DNA of 64,000 nucleotides from Desulforhopalus sp. (GTDB taxonomy: Bacteria > Desulfobacterota > Desulfobulbia > Desulfobulbales > Desulfocapsaceae). Position numbers and translations under genes: made by a program. The notes under the pieces were generated by a model. It had not been told where the DNA came from. It saw nothing but the letters and a program-made list of their open reading frames with translations, and searched no databases. Below, one piece after another: positions 10,192-19,900 of this stretch; positions within the stretch are counted from its first letter, which is position 1, and every line of letters starts with the position of its first letter. The DNA is taken from positions 178,910-242,909 of the forward strand of contig JAOTRX010000004.1 of assembly GCA_030247675.1 (NCBI GenBank), in the 5' to 3' direction.

Positions 10192-11127
10192 ATGAACGAC
10201 TTGTCCTTGCAGGTGGTGCTGCAGAGGTGTGTCAATTATGAACGGGCCACTGTAACAAGCCGTGTCGAAGCCGCCCTTGGCCACCTTGGCCGCACTGCGG
10301 GGATGCATGGGCAAACGGTCCTCCTCAAACCCAATCTCATCAGCGGCGGCGGGCCGCCGCTTTCCTGCACCCATCCGCAATTTGTCGCCGGTGTTGCCGC
10401 CTGTTTCCTCGATCGCGGGGCAAAGGTGCTTGTCGGTGATTCACCGGCTTTCGGCAGCGCCACCAAGGTTTGCGAGAAACAGGGGATAAGCCGGGCACTG
10501 CGGGGCATGGGGGTGAAGATCGTCGACTTTGCGCATCCCCTGCCGCAAAAGCTTGCTGGAGGTCTGACCGTCACCCTTGCCCGGGAGGCCCTGGAGTGTG
10601 ATCTCTTTGTCAATCTGCCCAAGGTCAAGGCCCATAACCAGCTGTATGTGACCTTGGCGGTAAAGAACCTCTTCGGTATCGTCAAAGGGGTCAATAAGGC
10701 AATGCTACACATGGTGCACGGCGCGAGCCACCAGGGCTTTGCCGGGATCATCCTCGATCTCATCGAGACCTTGCCGCCCCAGGTGCATCTCGCCGACGGC
10801 ATAGTGGCGATGCATCGATCCGGCCCCCTTGACGGCGAGGCTCTTCCTCTTTCCTGTATGGCCGCGGCAGAGTCGGCGGTGGCCCTTGATACTGCCCTTC
10901 TTGCCGCCCTAGAGCTCAATCCGCATCGCAGCCCCCTTTGGCAGGTCGCCGCCAAAAGATGCCTTGCCGGCAGCGATGCCGACACCATTACCTATCCGGA
11001 GCTTTGCCCCAAGGATTTTTTTGGCTCGGGATTTGTCGCGCCGGCCAGCCTCAACCCAATACGTTTCAATCCGCTGCGGTTTTTTCGCGGTTTAGTGAAA
11101 AGGGTGATATTGAAGATTCATTCCTGA
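10192..11127 (+). CDS. DUF362 domain-containing protein
   Basis: 311 residues. The sequence follows the DUF362 (COG2006) pattern: LLKPNLISGG near residue 45, a nucleotide-like AKVLVGDSPAFG segment, the conserved NLPKVKAHNQLYVTLAVKN near 143-161, and a later ADGIVAMHRSGP motif. Many family members carry a C-terminal 2x[4Fe-4S] ferredoxin module; this one has none and ends in a basic tail. The biochemical role of the family is not established. The ATG at 10192 lacks an obvious ribosome-binding site, so the exact start is uncertain. A terminator lies just upstream and fabL follows after 80 bp on the same strand. Confidence 0.8.
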   Translation: MNDLSLQVVLQRCVNYERATVTSRVEAALGHLGRTAGMHGQTVLLKPNLISGGGPPLSCTHPQFVAGVAACFLDRGAKVLVGDSPAFGSATKVCEKQGISRALRGMGVKIVDFAHPLPQKLAGGLTVTLAREALECDLFVNLPKVKAHNQLYVTLAVKNLFGIVKGVNKAMLHMVHGASHQGFAGIILDLIETLPPQVHLADGIVAMHRSGPLDGEALPLSCMAAAESAVALDTALLAALELNPHRSPLWQVAAKRCLAGSDADTITYPELCPKDFFGSGFVAPASLNPIRFNPLRFFRGLVKRVILKIHS

Positions 11128-11207
11128 TGGGGCATTCTTATGCTTGCGGCAGACACATTCTTTGCCGGTCTTATTACAAACATTAACGCAAATGAGGATA
11201 AGGATTT

Positions 11208-11960
11208 ATGTTTGATTTACAGGGAAAAGTAGCACTGATAACCGGCGGCTCCCGGGGAATCGGCAGGGCGATCGCCATTCGTTTGGCGGAATCAGGGGCC
11301 GACGTGGTGGTCAACTATGTCCGCCATAAAAAGGACGCCGCGGACACCGCCGAAGAGGTGGAAAAGTTGGGCCGGCGATGCCTTCTGGTAAAGACCAATG
11401 TCGCCAACTCGGAGGACGTCGAACAGATGTTTGCCACCATCGCCGCCGAGTTTTCACACCTTGACATTCTGGTCAGCAACGCCGCCTCGGGAGTCTTGAA
11501 GCCGGCGCTTGAGCTCACCGAACGGCACTGGAACTGGGCCATGGATATCAATGCCCGGGCACTTCTGCCTCTTGTCCAGCAGGGGCTTCCCCTAATGAGT
11601 CGCGGGAGCCGGATTATAGCGGTGTCGAGCCTTGGTTCGGTCAGGGCCATCGAAAACTATACGACGGTTGGAGCCTCGAAGGCGGCGCTGGAGTCACTGG
11701 TCCGCCATCTGGCGGTGGAACTCGGGCCGCGGGGAATCAATGTCAACACCATCAGCGCCGGGGCCGTCGATACCGATGCCCTTAAACATTTTCCCAACCG
11801 GGACGAGATCCTCAAGGCAGCCACCGAGCGCACCCCCCTCGGGCGATTGACGACGCCGCAGGATGTTGCCGATGTCGCCCTGTTCCTCTGCAGCCCTCTG
11901 GCCGGGATGATTCAGGGGCAGATAATAACCGTCGATGGCGGCTACGCCATCCGCGGTTAG
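11208..11960 (+). CDS. fabL: Enoyl-[acyl-carrier-protein] reductase, FabL type (SDR family)
   Basis: 250 residues, with an AGGATAAGGA-like ribosome-binding region before the ATG. The cofactor loop GGSRGIG is at 13-19 (NADPH type). The active site is Y151-x6-K158 (YTTVGASK), the spacing of enoyl-ACP reductases rather than the YxxxK of ordinary SDR ketoreductases. The segments SSLGSVRAIENYTTVG and VDTDALKHFPNRDEIL closely recall Bacillus FabL. It should reduce the trans-2 double bond in the last step of fatty-acid elongation, in the cytoplasm. FabL enzymes are relatively insensitive to triclosan. The main alternative is a generic SDR oxidoreductase. Confidence 0.82.
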   Translation: MFDLQGKVALITGGSRGIGRAIAIRLAESGADVVVNYVRHKKDAADTAEEVEKLGRRCLLVKTNVANSEDVEQMFATIAAEFSHLDILVSNAASGVLKPALELTERHWNWAMDINARALLPLVQQGLPLMSRGSRIIAVSSLGSVRAIENYTTVGASKAALESLVRHLAVELGPRGINVNTISAGAVDTDALKHFPNRDEILKAATERTPLGRLTTPQDVADVALFLCSPLAGMIQGQIITVDGGYAIRG

Positions 11961-11986
11961 CAGGCTTTGCAAGCAGGCACCGGCCG

Positions 11987-13633
11987 TCAATTTTGCAGTC
12001 GGCCGATGCCTGCCCGGGCCATCAACAGGACGATACAGAGCGACAGCACCACTGTGCCCAGCCCCCAGAGCCCGAGGTAGAAAAGGTCGAGGGGCGGGCA
12101 GGGTACTCCTCTGATGGCGCTTCGTACCACCCGGTAGGTTGGCATGACGCCGGCGCCAATGACCACCAGCTCGTAAAAGACCGCGGCAAAGAGAAAGAGG
12201 ATCGCCCCCGGCCCCATTGAGGCAGCCCGGTTCTCCGCCTTAAAGTCGGCAAAGTAGGCACCGAAACCAAGCCCTAAACCAAGGGTAGTCCAGGTGATGA
12301 TCAGCGCGGCAAAGAGAGATATCCACCACATCGGCCCGGAGATCTGCAGAAGGGAATTGGAGGCGACGATCAGAATTGCCGACAGGATGGTGAACGGTCC
12401 GAAATAAAAGAGATACTTGTACCAGAGATAGCGCGGCAGAGACAGCGGTGACGAGGCGATCAGGTAGAAGGCGCCCTTTTCGCCACCAATGGCCGGATAG
12501 ACAAAACGGGTGGCAAGAGAGGCCGCCAGAAAGCCACATAGGCCGATATTGGCAAAGGCTATGAGATTGCTGATGGCAGCGGTCGGCATGGGCGAGCGGT
12601 CGAGGGGCAGGGCCTTGAAGTTGTACAGATAGACAAAGATCAGGGCGCCGATCATGAAAAACTGTGACCACTCGCTGGAGTCCCTGGTAAATTGCCGAAG
12701 TTCCTTGCGAAACAGCCATGCCAGCCGGCCTTTGAAGGAGCGCACCGGGCGAAAACGCCGGTGGCCGCCGAAGGACTCCTGGGATTTTGAGTACCCTGTC
12801 TCAAAAAATTTGTCCATCGCCATTTCCCCAAGAAAATACAGGACAAAGGGGGTGGTGAGGAGGAGCCCGGCGAGCAGCCAGTCGATTTCCCGGTCGAGAA
12901 GATACCTGGAGAGCAGGTCGGCGGCCCATCCGGCCGGCACCCAGGGCCCGGCCGGTGTAGAGATAGCGCTGAAATATTCGATGAACTCCCCGTATTGATC
13001 GGGATTGACCAGATCTTCCGGGCGAATCAGTCGAAAAATCAGGTAGAGAAATAGACCGAAACAAAGCGACAGATACAACACGATGTCCTTGGTGCGTTTA
13101 GCCGGGAACAGGTAGACGATGCCCACCGTCAGGAGGAGGGCGAAGGTTGAGGCGATGGCGGTAACCGCCGGTACCGAAAATATCAGGAGGGGCCAGAACA
13201 GCGGGCCCGCATCAAAGACCTGGCCATAGGCGCCAAAAACCGGCAGGGAGAAAATGAGCACCATCCACGAGGTGCTGACGGTGGTGGTGAAAAAGCGCAG
13301 CAGATAGACCTCTCGCGGGGCAACCGGCGCGGCCAGGAGGATCTCGTTGTCCTGGGAGAGGTAGAGGGTGGAAACGGCGGTGATCATCGACGAAAAAATC
13401 AGCATGGCGAACATGGTGATCCACACCATCTGCAAAATCTTCAGGCTGAGAATGATGCCCAGCTCGTTCTGGCCGTGAAAGTACCTGAGTACCTTGTAGG
13501 TCCCGAGATAGATCAAGGTACAGATCGCCAGGCCGAACAGGATGATCGCCAAAAGGCGCAGATTGGCCTTCTTGCCCGGGAAGAGTCGGTTTCTCGTGGT
13601 ATGCAGCCAGGGCTGGAAGAGACGCGGCACCAT
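11987..13633 (-). CDS. ABC transporter permease, multi-spanning
   Basis: 548 residues from the ATG at 13633, which lies 4 nt after the stop of the ATPase gene and has an AAGG site upstream; an in-frame extension to 13711 would overlap the ATPase gene by 74 bp and is rejected. About 12 hydrophobic segments are visible, e.g. LLAIILFGLAICTLIYLGTY near the N-terminus, and several in the last 150 residues. The central soluble region is highly basic. No solute-binding gene is nearby. With the adjacent ATPase and the membrane-anchored transglutaminase it resembles an ABC-2-like exporter of unknown substrate. Confidence 0.8.
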   Translation of the reverse strand: MVPRLFQPWLHTTRNRLFPGKKANLRLLAIILFGLAICTLIYLGTYKVLRYFHGQNELGIILSLKILQMVWITMFAMLIFSSMITAVSTLYLSQDNEILLAAPVAPREVYLLRFFTTTVSTSWMVLIFSLPVFGAYGQVFDAGPLFWPLLIFSVPAVTAIASTFALLLTVGIVYLFPAKRTKDIVLYLSLCFGLFLYLIFRLIRPEDLVNPDQYGEFIEYFSAISTPAGPWVPAGWAADLLSRYLLDREIDWLLAGLLLTTPFVLYFLGEMAMDKFFETGYSKSQESFGGHRRFRPVRSFKGRLAWLFRKELRQFTRDSSEWSQFFMIGALIFVYLYNFKALPLDRSPMPTAAISNLIAFANIGLCGFLAASLATRFVYPAIGGEKGAFYLIASSPLSLPRYLWYKYLFYFGPFTILSAILIVASNSLLQISGPMWWISLFAALIITWTTLGLGLGFGAYFADFKAENRAASMGPGAILFLFAAVFYELVVIGAGVMPTYRVVRSAIRGVPCPPLDLFYLGLWGLGTVVLSLCIVLLMARAGIGRLQN

Positions 13634-13637
13634 ATTA

Positions 13638-14453
13638 TCAGACCTTGGCCTCGGGGATCCCGGCGGTACCGGCGGTGTTTCCGGCCGAGCGCAATGCCGA
13701 GATAATGGCATGCAGTTCCGAGGCCCCGGTCAGTTCGAGAAAGATGTCTTCCAGGTTGTCACGGCCATAGCTGGCCGCACCGCGCAGTTCCTCCATCGTT
13801 CCCTCCGCCTTGATTCTGCCGTGGACAATGATACCGATGCGGTCGCAGAGTTCCTCGGCGATTTCCATGGAGTGGGTGGAAAGCAGTATTCCTGCCCCCG
13901 CCTTGGCCTTGCTTTTTAGCAGTTCTTTAACGATACGGGCACTTTTCGGGTCGAGGCCGACCATCGGCTCATCGATGACGATGAGCGGCTGATCCAGCAT
14001 GAAGATCGAGGTCATGATCAGTTTTTGCCGCATGCCGTGTGAATAGCCCTCGATGAGGTGATCCTTCCAGCCCGTCAGGTCGAAAAGCTCCAGATAGCGG
14101 TCCGCCTCATGGAGCGGATCCGGGCCAGTAACGCTGTAGAGGCTGCTGATAAAACCGAGATATTCGGAGCCGGTAAGTTTTTCGTACAAATAGGGACGAT
14201 CTGGGATATATCCGGTAAGGTTTTTGCAGTAATACGGCTGCGATGCGAGATCTTGGTCACAGATGGTGATCGTTCCGCCGGTCGGTTGGAGGAGTCCGGC
14301 AAGCATCTTGATGGTGGTGGTCTTGCCGGCGCCGTTCGGGCCGAGAAAGCCGTAGATCTCGCCGGCGGCAAGGTTGAGGCTGACCGCGTCGACGGCGGTG
14401 AAGGAGCCGAATTTTTTGGTGAGGCAATCGATCTTAAGCAGACTGGGTCGCAT
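13638..14453 (-). CDS. ABC transporter ATP-binding protein
   Basis: 271 residues. Walker A GPNGAGKTT is at 38-46, the ABC signature appears as YSHGMRQKL (a divergent LSGGQ), Walker B as LIVIDEPMVGLDP, and the H-loop as STHSMEIAEEL. The sequence resembles ABC-2-type exporter ATPases (CcmA/NatA-like). It energises the membrane permease encoded 4 nt downstream. The gene starts 31 bp after the transglutaminase gene, so the three probably form one operon in the order transglutaminase, ATPase, permease. The substrate is unknown. Confidence 0.92.
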   Translation of the reverse strand: MRPSLLKIDCLTKKFGSFTAVDAVSLNLAAGEIYGFLGPNGAGKTTTIKMLAGLLQPTGGTITICDQDLASQPYYCKNLTGYIPDRPYLYEKLTGSEYLGFISSLYSVTGPDPLHEADRYLELFDLTGWKDHLIEGYSHGMRQKLIMTSIFMLDQPLIVIDEPMVGLDPKSARIVKELLKSKAKAGAGILLSTHSMEIAEELCDRIGIIVHGRIKAEGTMEELRGAASYGRDNLEDIFLELTGASELHAIISALRSAGNTAGTAGIPEAKV

Positions 14454-14484
14454 GGCTCATTCCTGTCAGTGTTGACAATTTTTG

Positions 14485-15951
14485 TCAGTTCTCCCGGCTG
14501 GGCAGCGGCTCAATACTGAGCTTGCCGAGGAGACTACCGAGTTGCACCTGTTCCTGTGTTTCGCCAATGATAAACCGCAGATGGGTGAGATCGGCGGGGA
14601 ACTGGTTGGTGGTGGTGTCGATGCTGACCCAGCGATTGTCGAGGCAGACCTCATTCCAGGCGTGGTAGTAAAAGGCCTCCTGGTGATAGGTGACACCCGC
14701 GGCAATCCGGGTCGGAACCGCCACAGCCCTGGCCAGGGCGGCAAAAAGGGCGGCATGCTCGTTGCAGTCGCCTTGCCGGGATTGCAGGGTGGTCAAGGCG
14801 TCGGGGAGACCAAGCACCGGGCGCTTGTCGAGGTTTTCGTGGACCCATGCGGCGATCAGCCTGGTCCTGGCCAGGGCCTCGGCCGCATCTCCGGTTATCT
14901 GCCGCGCCAGCTTGGTGATCTCCGGGTGATCGGACTGGACATAGGGTGTCGCGGCAAGGGCCGCAGCCGCATCGGTGCAGGCCGGGGAATTTGCGGCGGC
15001 GGCAAGATCCTCGCGGGTGATGGTCAGGATACCATCCCGGAAGATCTGCCGGCCGCCGTCGAGATCGAAGGTGGTGTCATCCGGAAGGGTTAGGCGGTAG
15101 GCCTTTGACGGACCGGTTATGTCGCCCAGTTGCCCTTGCAGGGTAACGGCCATGGCAGACAGCAGCTCCTCGCTGCCGCCGAATGCCTCGAGGGCTTTGA
15201 ACTTTGGTTCTTTCTGGAAGACAAAGCCAGCCGGCGATTCTTCCCGCACCACTGTGCCGGAATCGTTCAGCCATGAATTCACCCTAGCCCCTGCAAATGA
15301 TTCGACAAAATGGTGGAGTTTTTGTACTCTGCCGTTTATCAGGATGGTCTCTTGACCCCGGTATTCGAGGATCGATTCTTTGCCGGTGAGGGTCAGCGGG
15401 TCAAACCAGGGGATGCGCCTTTTTTCCCCGGGCTTTAAGGCTCCGCCGAGCAGATAGGAACGGCGGGATGTCGCCAGGAGCGGGGGTGTCGGAAAGGTGA
15501 CTGTGTCGCGTATGGTGTTGGCACCGGTTTCCAGCAGGTAGGTCACGTCGTTGCCATGCACCGTGCCCTTAGCCTGCATCCGGTAAAAGGGCGATTGAAA
15601 GGAAAACTGGAAATCCTGCAAAGAGTTTCCGTTGGAAAGGGTCGCTTTCAGTCGGAGACTGATGGTCTGTACTGACTGGGCGATATTAAGATGCATCAGG
15701 GCCTCCTGTTCAACCACTTGCCGGTTGTCAGGTTCGGCGCGGTAGCGGTTGACGGCATAGCCTATTTTGCTATCGCGAAAATAAATACCCTGGTACTCCT
15801 CCGCCTCGGCCTGCCTGAGGGTTTGGGCCTCCGGCAGGTTGATCCTGTCAATGAACACGTCTCTTTGTAGAAGCAGGAAGAAGAGTACCGCCCAGGTCAA
15901 TAAAATCAGTATCTTGATCCAGGTAAGTGGTCTTTGGGAAGTTCTAATCAT
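14485..15951 (-). CDS. Membrane-anchored transglutaminase-like protein
   Basis: 488 residues from the ATG at 15951 (GGAA 4-8 nt upstream); a longer frame to 16059 adds an implausible proline-rich leader. One N-terminal transmembrane helix (about 12-28) anchors the protein; the rest should face the periplasm. The C-terminal quarter is a transglutaminase-like domain with an intact triad: C396 (GDCNEHA), H430 (YYHAWNEV) and D445 (SIDTT). Residues 40-330 are beta-rich and not assigned. Bacterial members are usually proteases or peptide cross-linkers rather than true transglutaminases. It is the first gene of an apparent operon with an ABC exporter. Confidence 0.85.
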   Translation of the reverse strand: MIRTSQRPLTWIKILILLTWAVLFFLLLQRDVFIDRINLPEAQTLRQAEAEEYQGIYFRDSKIGYAVNRYRAEPDNRQVVEQEALMHLNIAQSVQTISLRLKATLSNGNSLQDFQFSFQSPFYRMQAKGTVHGNDVTYLLETGANTIRDTVTFPTPPLLATSRRSYLLGGALKPGEKRRIPWFDPLTLTGKESILEYRGQETILINGRVQKLHHFVESFAGARVNSWLNDSGTVVREESPAGFVFQKEPKFKALEAFGGSEELLSAMAVTLQGQLGDITGPSKAYRLTLPDDTTFDLDGGRQIFRDGILTITREDLAAAANSPACTDAAAALAATPYVQSDHPEITKLARQITGDAAEALARTRLIAAWVHENLDKRPVLGLPDALTTLQSRQGDCNEHAALFAALARAVAVPTRIAAGVTYHQEAFYYHAWNEVCLDNRWVSIDTTTNQFPADLTHLRFIIGETQEQVQLGSLLGKLSIEPLPSREN

Positions 15952-16136
15952 GGTTCCAGTATAGCCTTTTTCACGAATATTGTGAATAGGAGGCGGGGCG
16001 GTTGGCCGGGGTGAGGCCGGACAATTTGGCAGGTTGCCAGAATTTTGGCTGATCTCCAATATATAATAGCTTGTAATTGCAAATTATAATCGGCTATAAC
16101 TACAAAAGAGTGGCACGCATTCACAGGCAGGCACGG

Positions 16137-16739
16137 ATGTATCATAATTTAGCGGAAATTGTCTTGGCTTCGGCCTCACCGAGGCGACAGCAATACCTTC
16201 TGGATATGGGTCTGCAGTTTCGAGTGTGTACCGCCTCTTTGCTCGAACAGCCGTTTACAGACGAGGAACCAGCGGCCTTTGTCATTCGCATGGCCAGGGA
16301 GAAGGCGGCAGTAGTACGGAAGTCCTGCCCTGATGCGTGGATCATCAGCGGTGATACGGTGGTCTGTCTGGGCCGGAGGATTCTTGGAAAGCCTGAAGAC
16401 GCCAGGGATGCGGTAAAAATACTTATGGATCTGTCCGGCAGGGAGCATCAGGTCAGAACCGGTTTTTGCGTCAGCCACGGGGACAAGCAGGTTGAGGTTG
16501 CCAGATCCGTCACCACAACGGTGCGGTTCGCTGCATTCACCGAAGCGACTGCCCGTGCCTACGTGGCCACCGGAGAATGCCTCGATAAAGCCGGGGCGTA
16601 TGCCATTCAGGGCCGTGGCGCCTGCCTTGTCGAGGCAATAGAGGGCTCATATACCAATGTTGTTGGTCTGCCGCTTCTTGAGGTCTTGCAGGTGCTTGAG
16701 GAAAATGGTGTTATCGAACCGGCACCGGCAAATCCATGA
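16137..16739 (+). CDS. maf: Maf-like nucleoside triphosphate pyrophosphatase
   Basis: 200 residues from the ATG at 16137, giving the canonical N-terminus IVLASASPRRQQYLLDMG; an extension to 16077 is not conserved-looking. Other family motifs are ISGDTVVCLGRRILGKP and DKAGAYAIQGRGACLV, then EGSYTNVVGLPL. Family members hydrolyse dTTP/UTP or modified pyrimidine NTPs to the monophosphate and are thought to clear non-canonical nucleotides; overexpression in Bacillus blocks septum formation. The DKAGAYAIQG motif places it in the YhdE-like dTTP/UTP group. A weak hairpin followed by TTTT (16845-16872) lies downstream. Confidence 0.92.
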   Translation: MYHNLAEIVLASASPRRQQYLLDMGLQFRVCTASLLEQPFTDEEPAAFVIRMAREKAAVVRKSCPDAWIISGDTVVCLGRRILGKPEDARDAVKILMDLSGREHQVRTGFCVSHGDKQVEVARSVTTTVRFAAFTEATARAYVATGECLDKAGAYAIQGRGACLVEAIEGSYTNVVGLPLLEVLQVLEENGVIEPAPANP

Positions 16740-16844
16740 TTGGCAAGATCTGGTTATTTGACTTTTTGAGATTGGCGTGTAACTAATGAGTGGTACACAA
16801 TAAATTCATTATTTTTTTCATCCGGCAAATGAGATTCTTTTACC

Positions 16845-16872
16845 CCGCCGGAAGAGCCCTGAGGGCGGTTTT
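16845..16872 (+). terminator. Possible terminator after maf
   Basis: CCGCC (16845-16849) pairs with GGCGG (16864-16868), followed by TTTT. The stem is short, 105 bp after the maf stop; weak support. Confidence 0.35.
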
Positions 16873-16967
16873 GCCACAGTGCACACGGTGTTCAGCAAGA
16901 CAGGTGCAAGGTAGTTTCGGGACTGTTACGTAAAGCAGGTGCAGGCATTGATAAACGGTGGCGAGCA

Positions 16968-19900
16968 ATGGACCATATTGTACAGCAGGAAAAAAAGATC
17001 AATGTGTTAAAAGCGTTGAATAACGCGATCATGACCAGCCGTCTCTATCCGCCGGAGGCGCCTCAGGTGGCTACCGCCATTGAGAGGGGGTATAAAGGGT
17101 TGAAGCTCTTTCTTCGCGAACAAGGGTCCCTGCTATTCTCTTTCGCCGGCGATACCCCCTGCCTGTGTGGCAATCCTCTTGATCAAGAAATTCTCGATTC
17201 CTTTGCTAATCTGGTAATTTATCGCACCTTACGTTTGCTTGGTCTACCGCAATTGACCATTGGCCTGGAGATGGATCGGTTCGCCTTCGGGCAGATTATC
17301 TCTGTTTTTAACTCGCCCATTGAAAAGGTCAAAAAGCAGGGTGGAGGGATTCCCTACATCACCAATCTCGGTTTGGCGAGCTATTTCCCGGAAGAACTTG
17401 AGGAGAAGCCGACCGTCGCAACGACCAGTGAACCGGTCTCGACCCCACCCAAGTCGCGAAAAGTAGTGAAAATCCGCCCGGAACTCCTGGCCTGTCTGTA
17501 CGGTATGGATAAGAAGCCGGCACTTCAGGAAGAGCTGAAACAGTTGCTGGCGACTACCGATTCGGCGGTTGATCTGCTTGCCGCGGGTGTTGCCCATGTT
17601 CTTCAGGACATTCAGAAAAAAGGCGGGGGGATTCCCTCACAGCTCTTCCCTCTGATGATGCGGGGAGCAGAAGCGGGAAGTGACGAGAAGGAGCGCCGAC
17701 CTATAGCCCTTGGCCTTGCTCGTCTGCTATCCGATAGTCTTCGCGAACCGACTATGGCGGTGTTGCTTTCTCAGGAATATCCGGATGGGTTTGGTACCAT
17801 GCTCTACGAGGGCTTACTTGGTTTTCTATCCGCGGAGAAAATGGGGACGATTGTCGGTCTCTTTCGCCAGCAGATCGACAAGGCTCGTGCAGTGGGCGGC
17901 GACACATCGCCGCAGATGAAGCTCCTCGACGATTCCCTGCAGAGATTGTTGAATACCGGCAAGGGGAAGCAGTATCTTGGTCTGGAGAAGGCCCGCGCAT
18001 TGATACATGAGGGCGAAGCAGTCCGCAGGAAACGCCGTCTTGAATCGGGTATCAACGCCCTGTTGCAGGGAAATCTCGGTTCCCTGAAAAGTGAGGAACT
18101 GGCGCAATACCTCCCTGAGGCGGTTATCGCCAAGATTGATGCAAAAGAGGAAAAGGACGCGGAGACCTTGCTGCAGAGAACCGCTGCATTCCTCGGCGAC
18201 GGCAGTGAAAATATCGGCAAGACCCTCTTGGGCAGTGTTGTGACCCTTGGCGAAAACTTTGCCGCCAAGGGCAATTTCGCCTTTATCGACAGCTTTCTTG
18301 AGCCTCTTTTAGCGATTGTTCGCAGTACCGCCATTGATGAGGCGATCATGGAAAGGCTCGTCGTCTTTCTCCATCAGGTTATGCAGGCCAGCTGGAGCCG
18401 CGGTGATAATAAGCGAGGCGACGCCATTCTGGCCCTTTTCTACATGATTCGCAGCGGTCAGGTTGATAAATCCGCGGCGGTGAAGGGCATCGTTGGCAAG
18501 ATCCAGGATAAGGGGATACAGCGCGCTAAATTTCCGGCGCTTTTAGCAGCAATCTTGGCCGCACCCCTTGATGAGGCAGCAGGATACCGTTTGGTGCTGC
18601 AAGGGCCGGTAGCCGTGCGATTTCTCGTTGAAACGCTGATCAACACCGATGGTTCTGCCGACCGCATCAAAATCATCGATCTGCTCACCACCAATAATGC
18701 TTTCTTGGTTCCGATCATCCACGAGCGTCTTCCCGAACATATGCCCTGGTACGGCAAACGCAATCTTCTCAAACTGCTCGGTGAAACCGGAGCCGAGGCG
18801 GATGCAGAGAAAGTCCTTCCCTATTTCAGGCATGAGGATTTCCGGGTGCAGCGCGAGGCCTTTCTTTGCCTGTATAGAATCGCCGGGAAAAGCCGAAAAA
18901 AGCTTTTGCTGGCGGCCCTGGCCGATTCCTCCGAACTGATCATGATCCAGGTTATTGCCGCCTTAGCCGGCATTTGCGATCAGGAAGTGGCAACAGAGCT
19001 TTCCAACCTGCTTACCGCAAATGACAACTTCAGCGACAAGAATCGTGCCGATATTGTCCTGCAGATCCTTGATACCTTGGGCCGCTGCACCTGTTGGGAG
19101 GCCTTCAAGGGAGTGGAGGATTTTATGCGGCTCAAGGGGACTCGAGCCGGCAAAAAGCTTAACGATGCTGTTTGGACCGCCGCGGCAAAGGCCCTTGAAA
19201 CTCTGGAATACGATCTCCAGGAAGCACGAAAAAGGCATCAGCAGGCCGGACAATTGCGGAAAAATGCCCTGAAACAGGCGGCAAAACTGAGCAAAGGGGC
19301 TGGTTCACAGCGAATTACCACCGGATTACCGCAAGAACAGATGGTTCGCACCCTCCTTGCCCAGGGAAATAAGGGCGGCGCCCGGGATCTGCTGGTGCAG
19401 CTTATAGAAAAATCAGCGCGGGCACGCAATTTTTTCCAGGCGGAAAGTCTTCGCGAATGGCTTGTTGAAATCGATCCGAACGCCTTCGGTTCGATTATTC
19501 AAGCGGCTGAGATTATCGACCGGGAGAAGATGGCGGCAATCGATAAGAGCCATCTGGAGATCTGGAGCGCTTTGTACGAATGTCTGACCTCGGAAGAATT
19601 CTCGGCAGTGTATTATGGGCAGAAACACACGAAATATCAAGGCGAAGAAATTATAGTCAGTCAGGGATCATTACAGACCTCGCTGTTCTTTATCAACTCC
19701 GGAAAGGTCAAACTCTATTTTGAGGACAAGGGTAAAGAGGTCCTGGTTAAAACCATGGGAAGCGGGGAAATTTTCGGTGCCGGGGCATTTTTTGAGGCCT
19801 CGATCTGGACCATATCCGTTGCCTGTGTCAGTCCCTCGGATATCTCCGTGCTCAAGCTCGACAAACTGCAGGAATGGAGCGAGGAATTCCCCGGTCTGGA

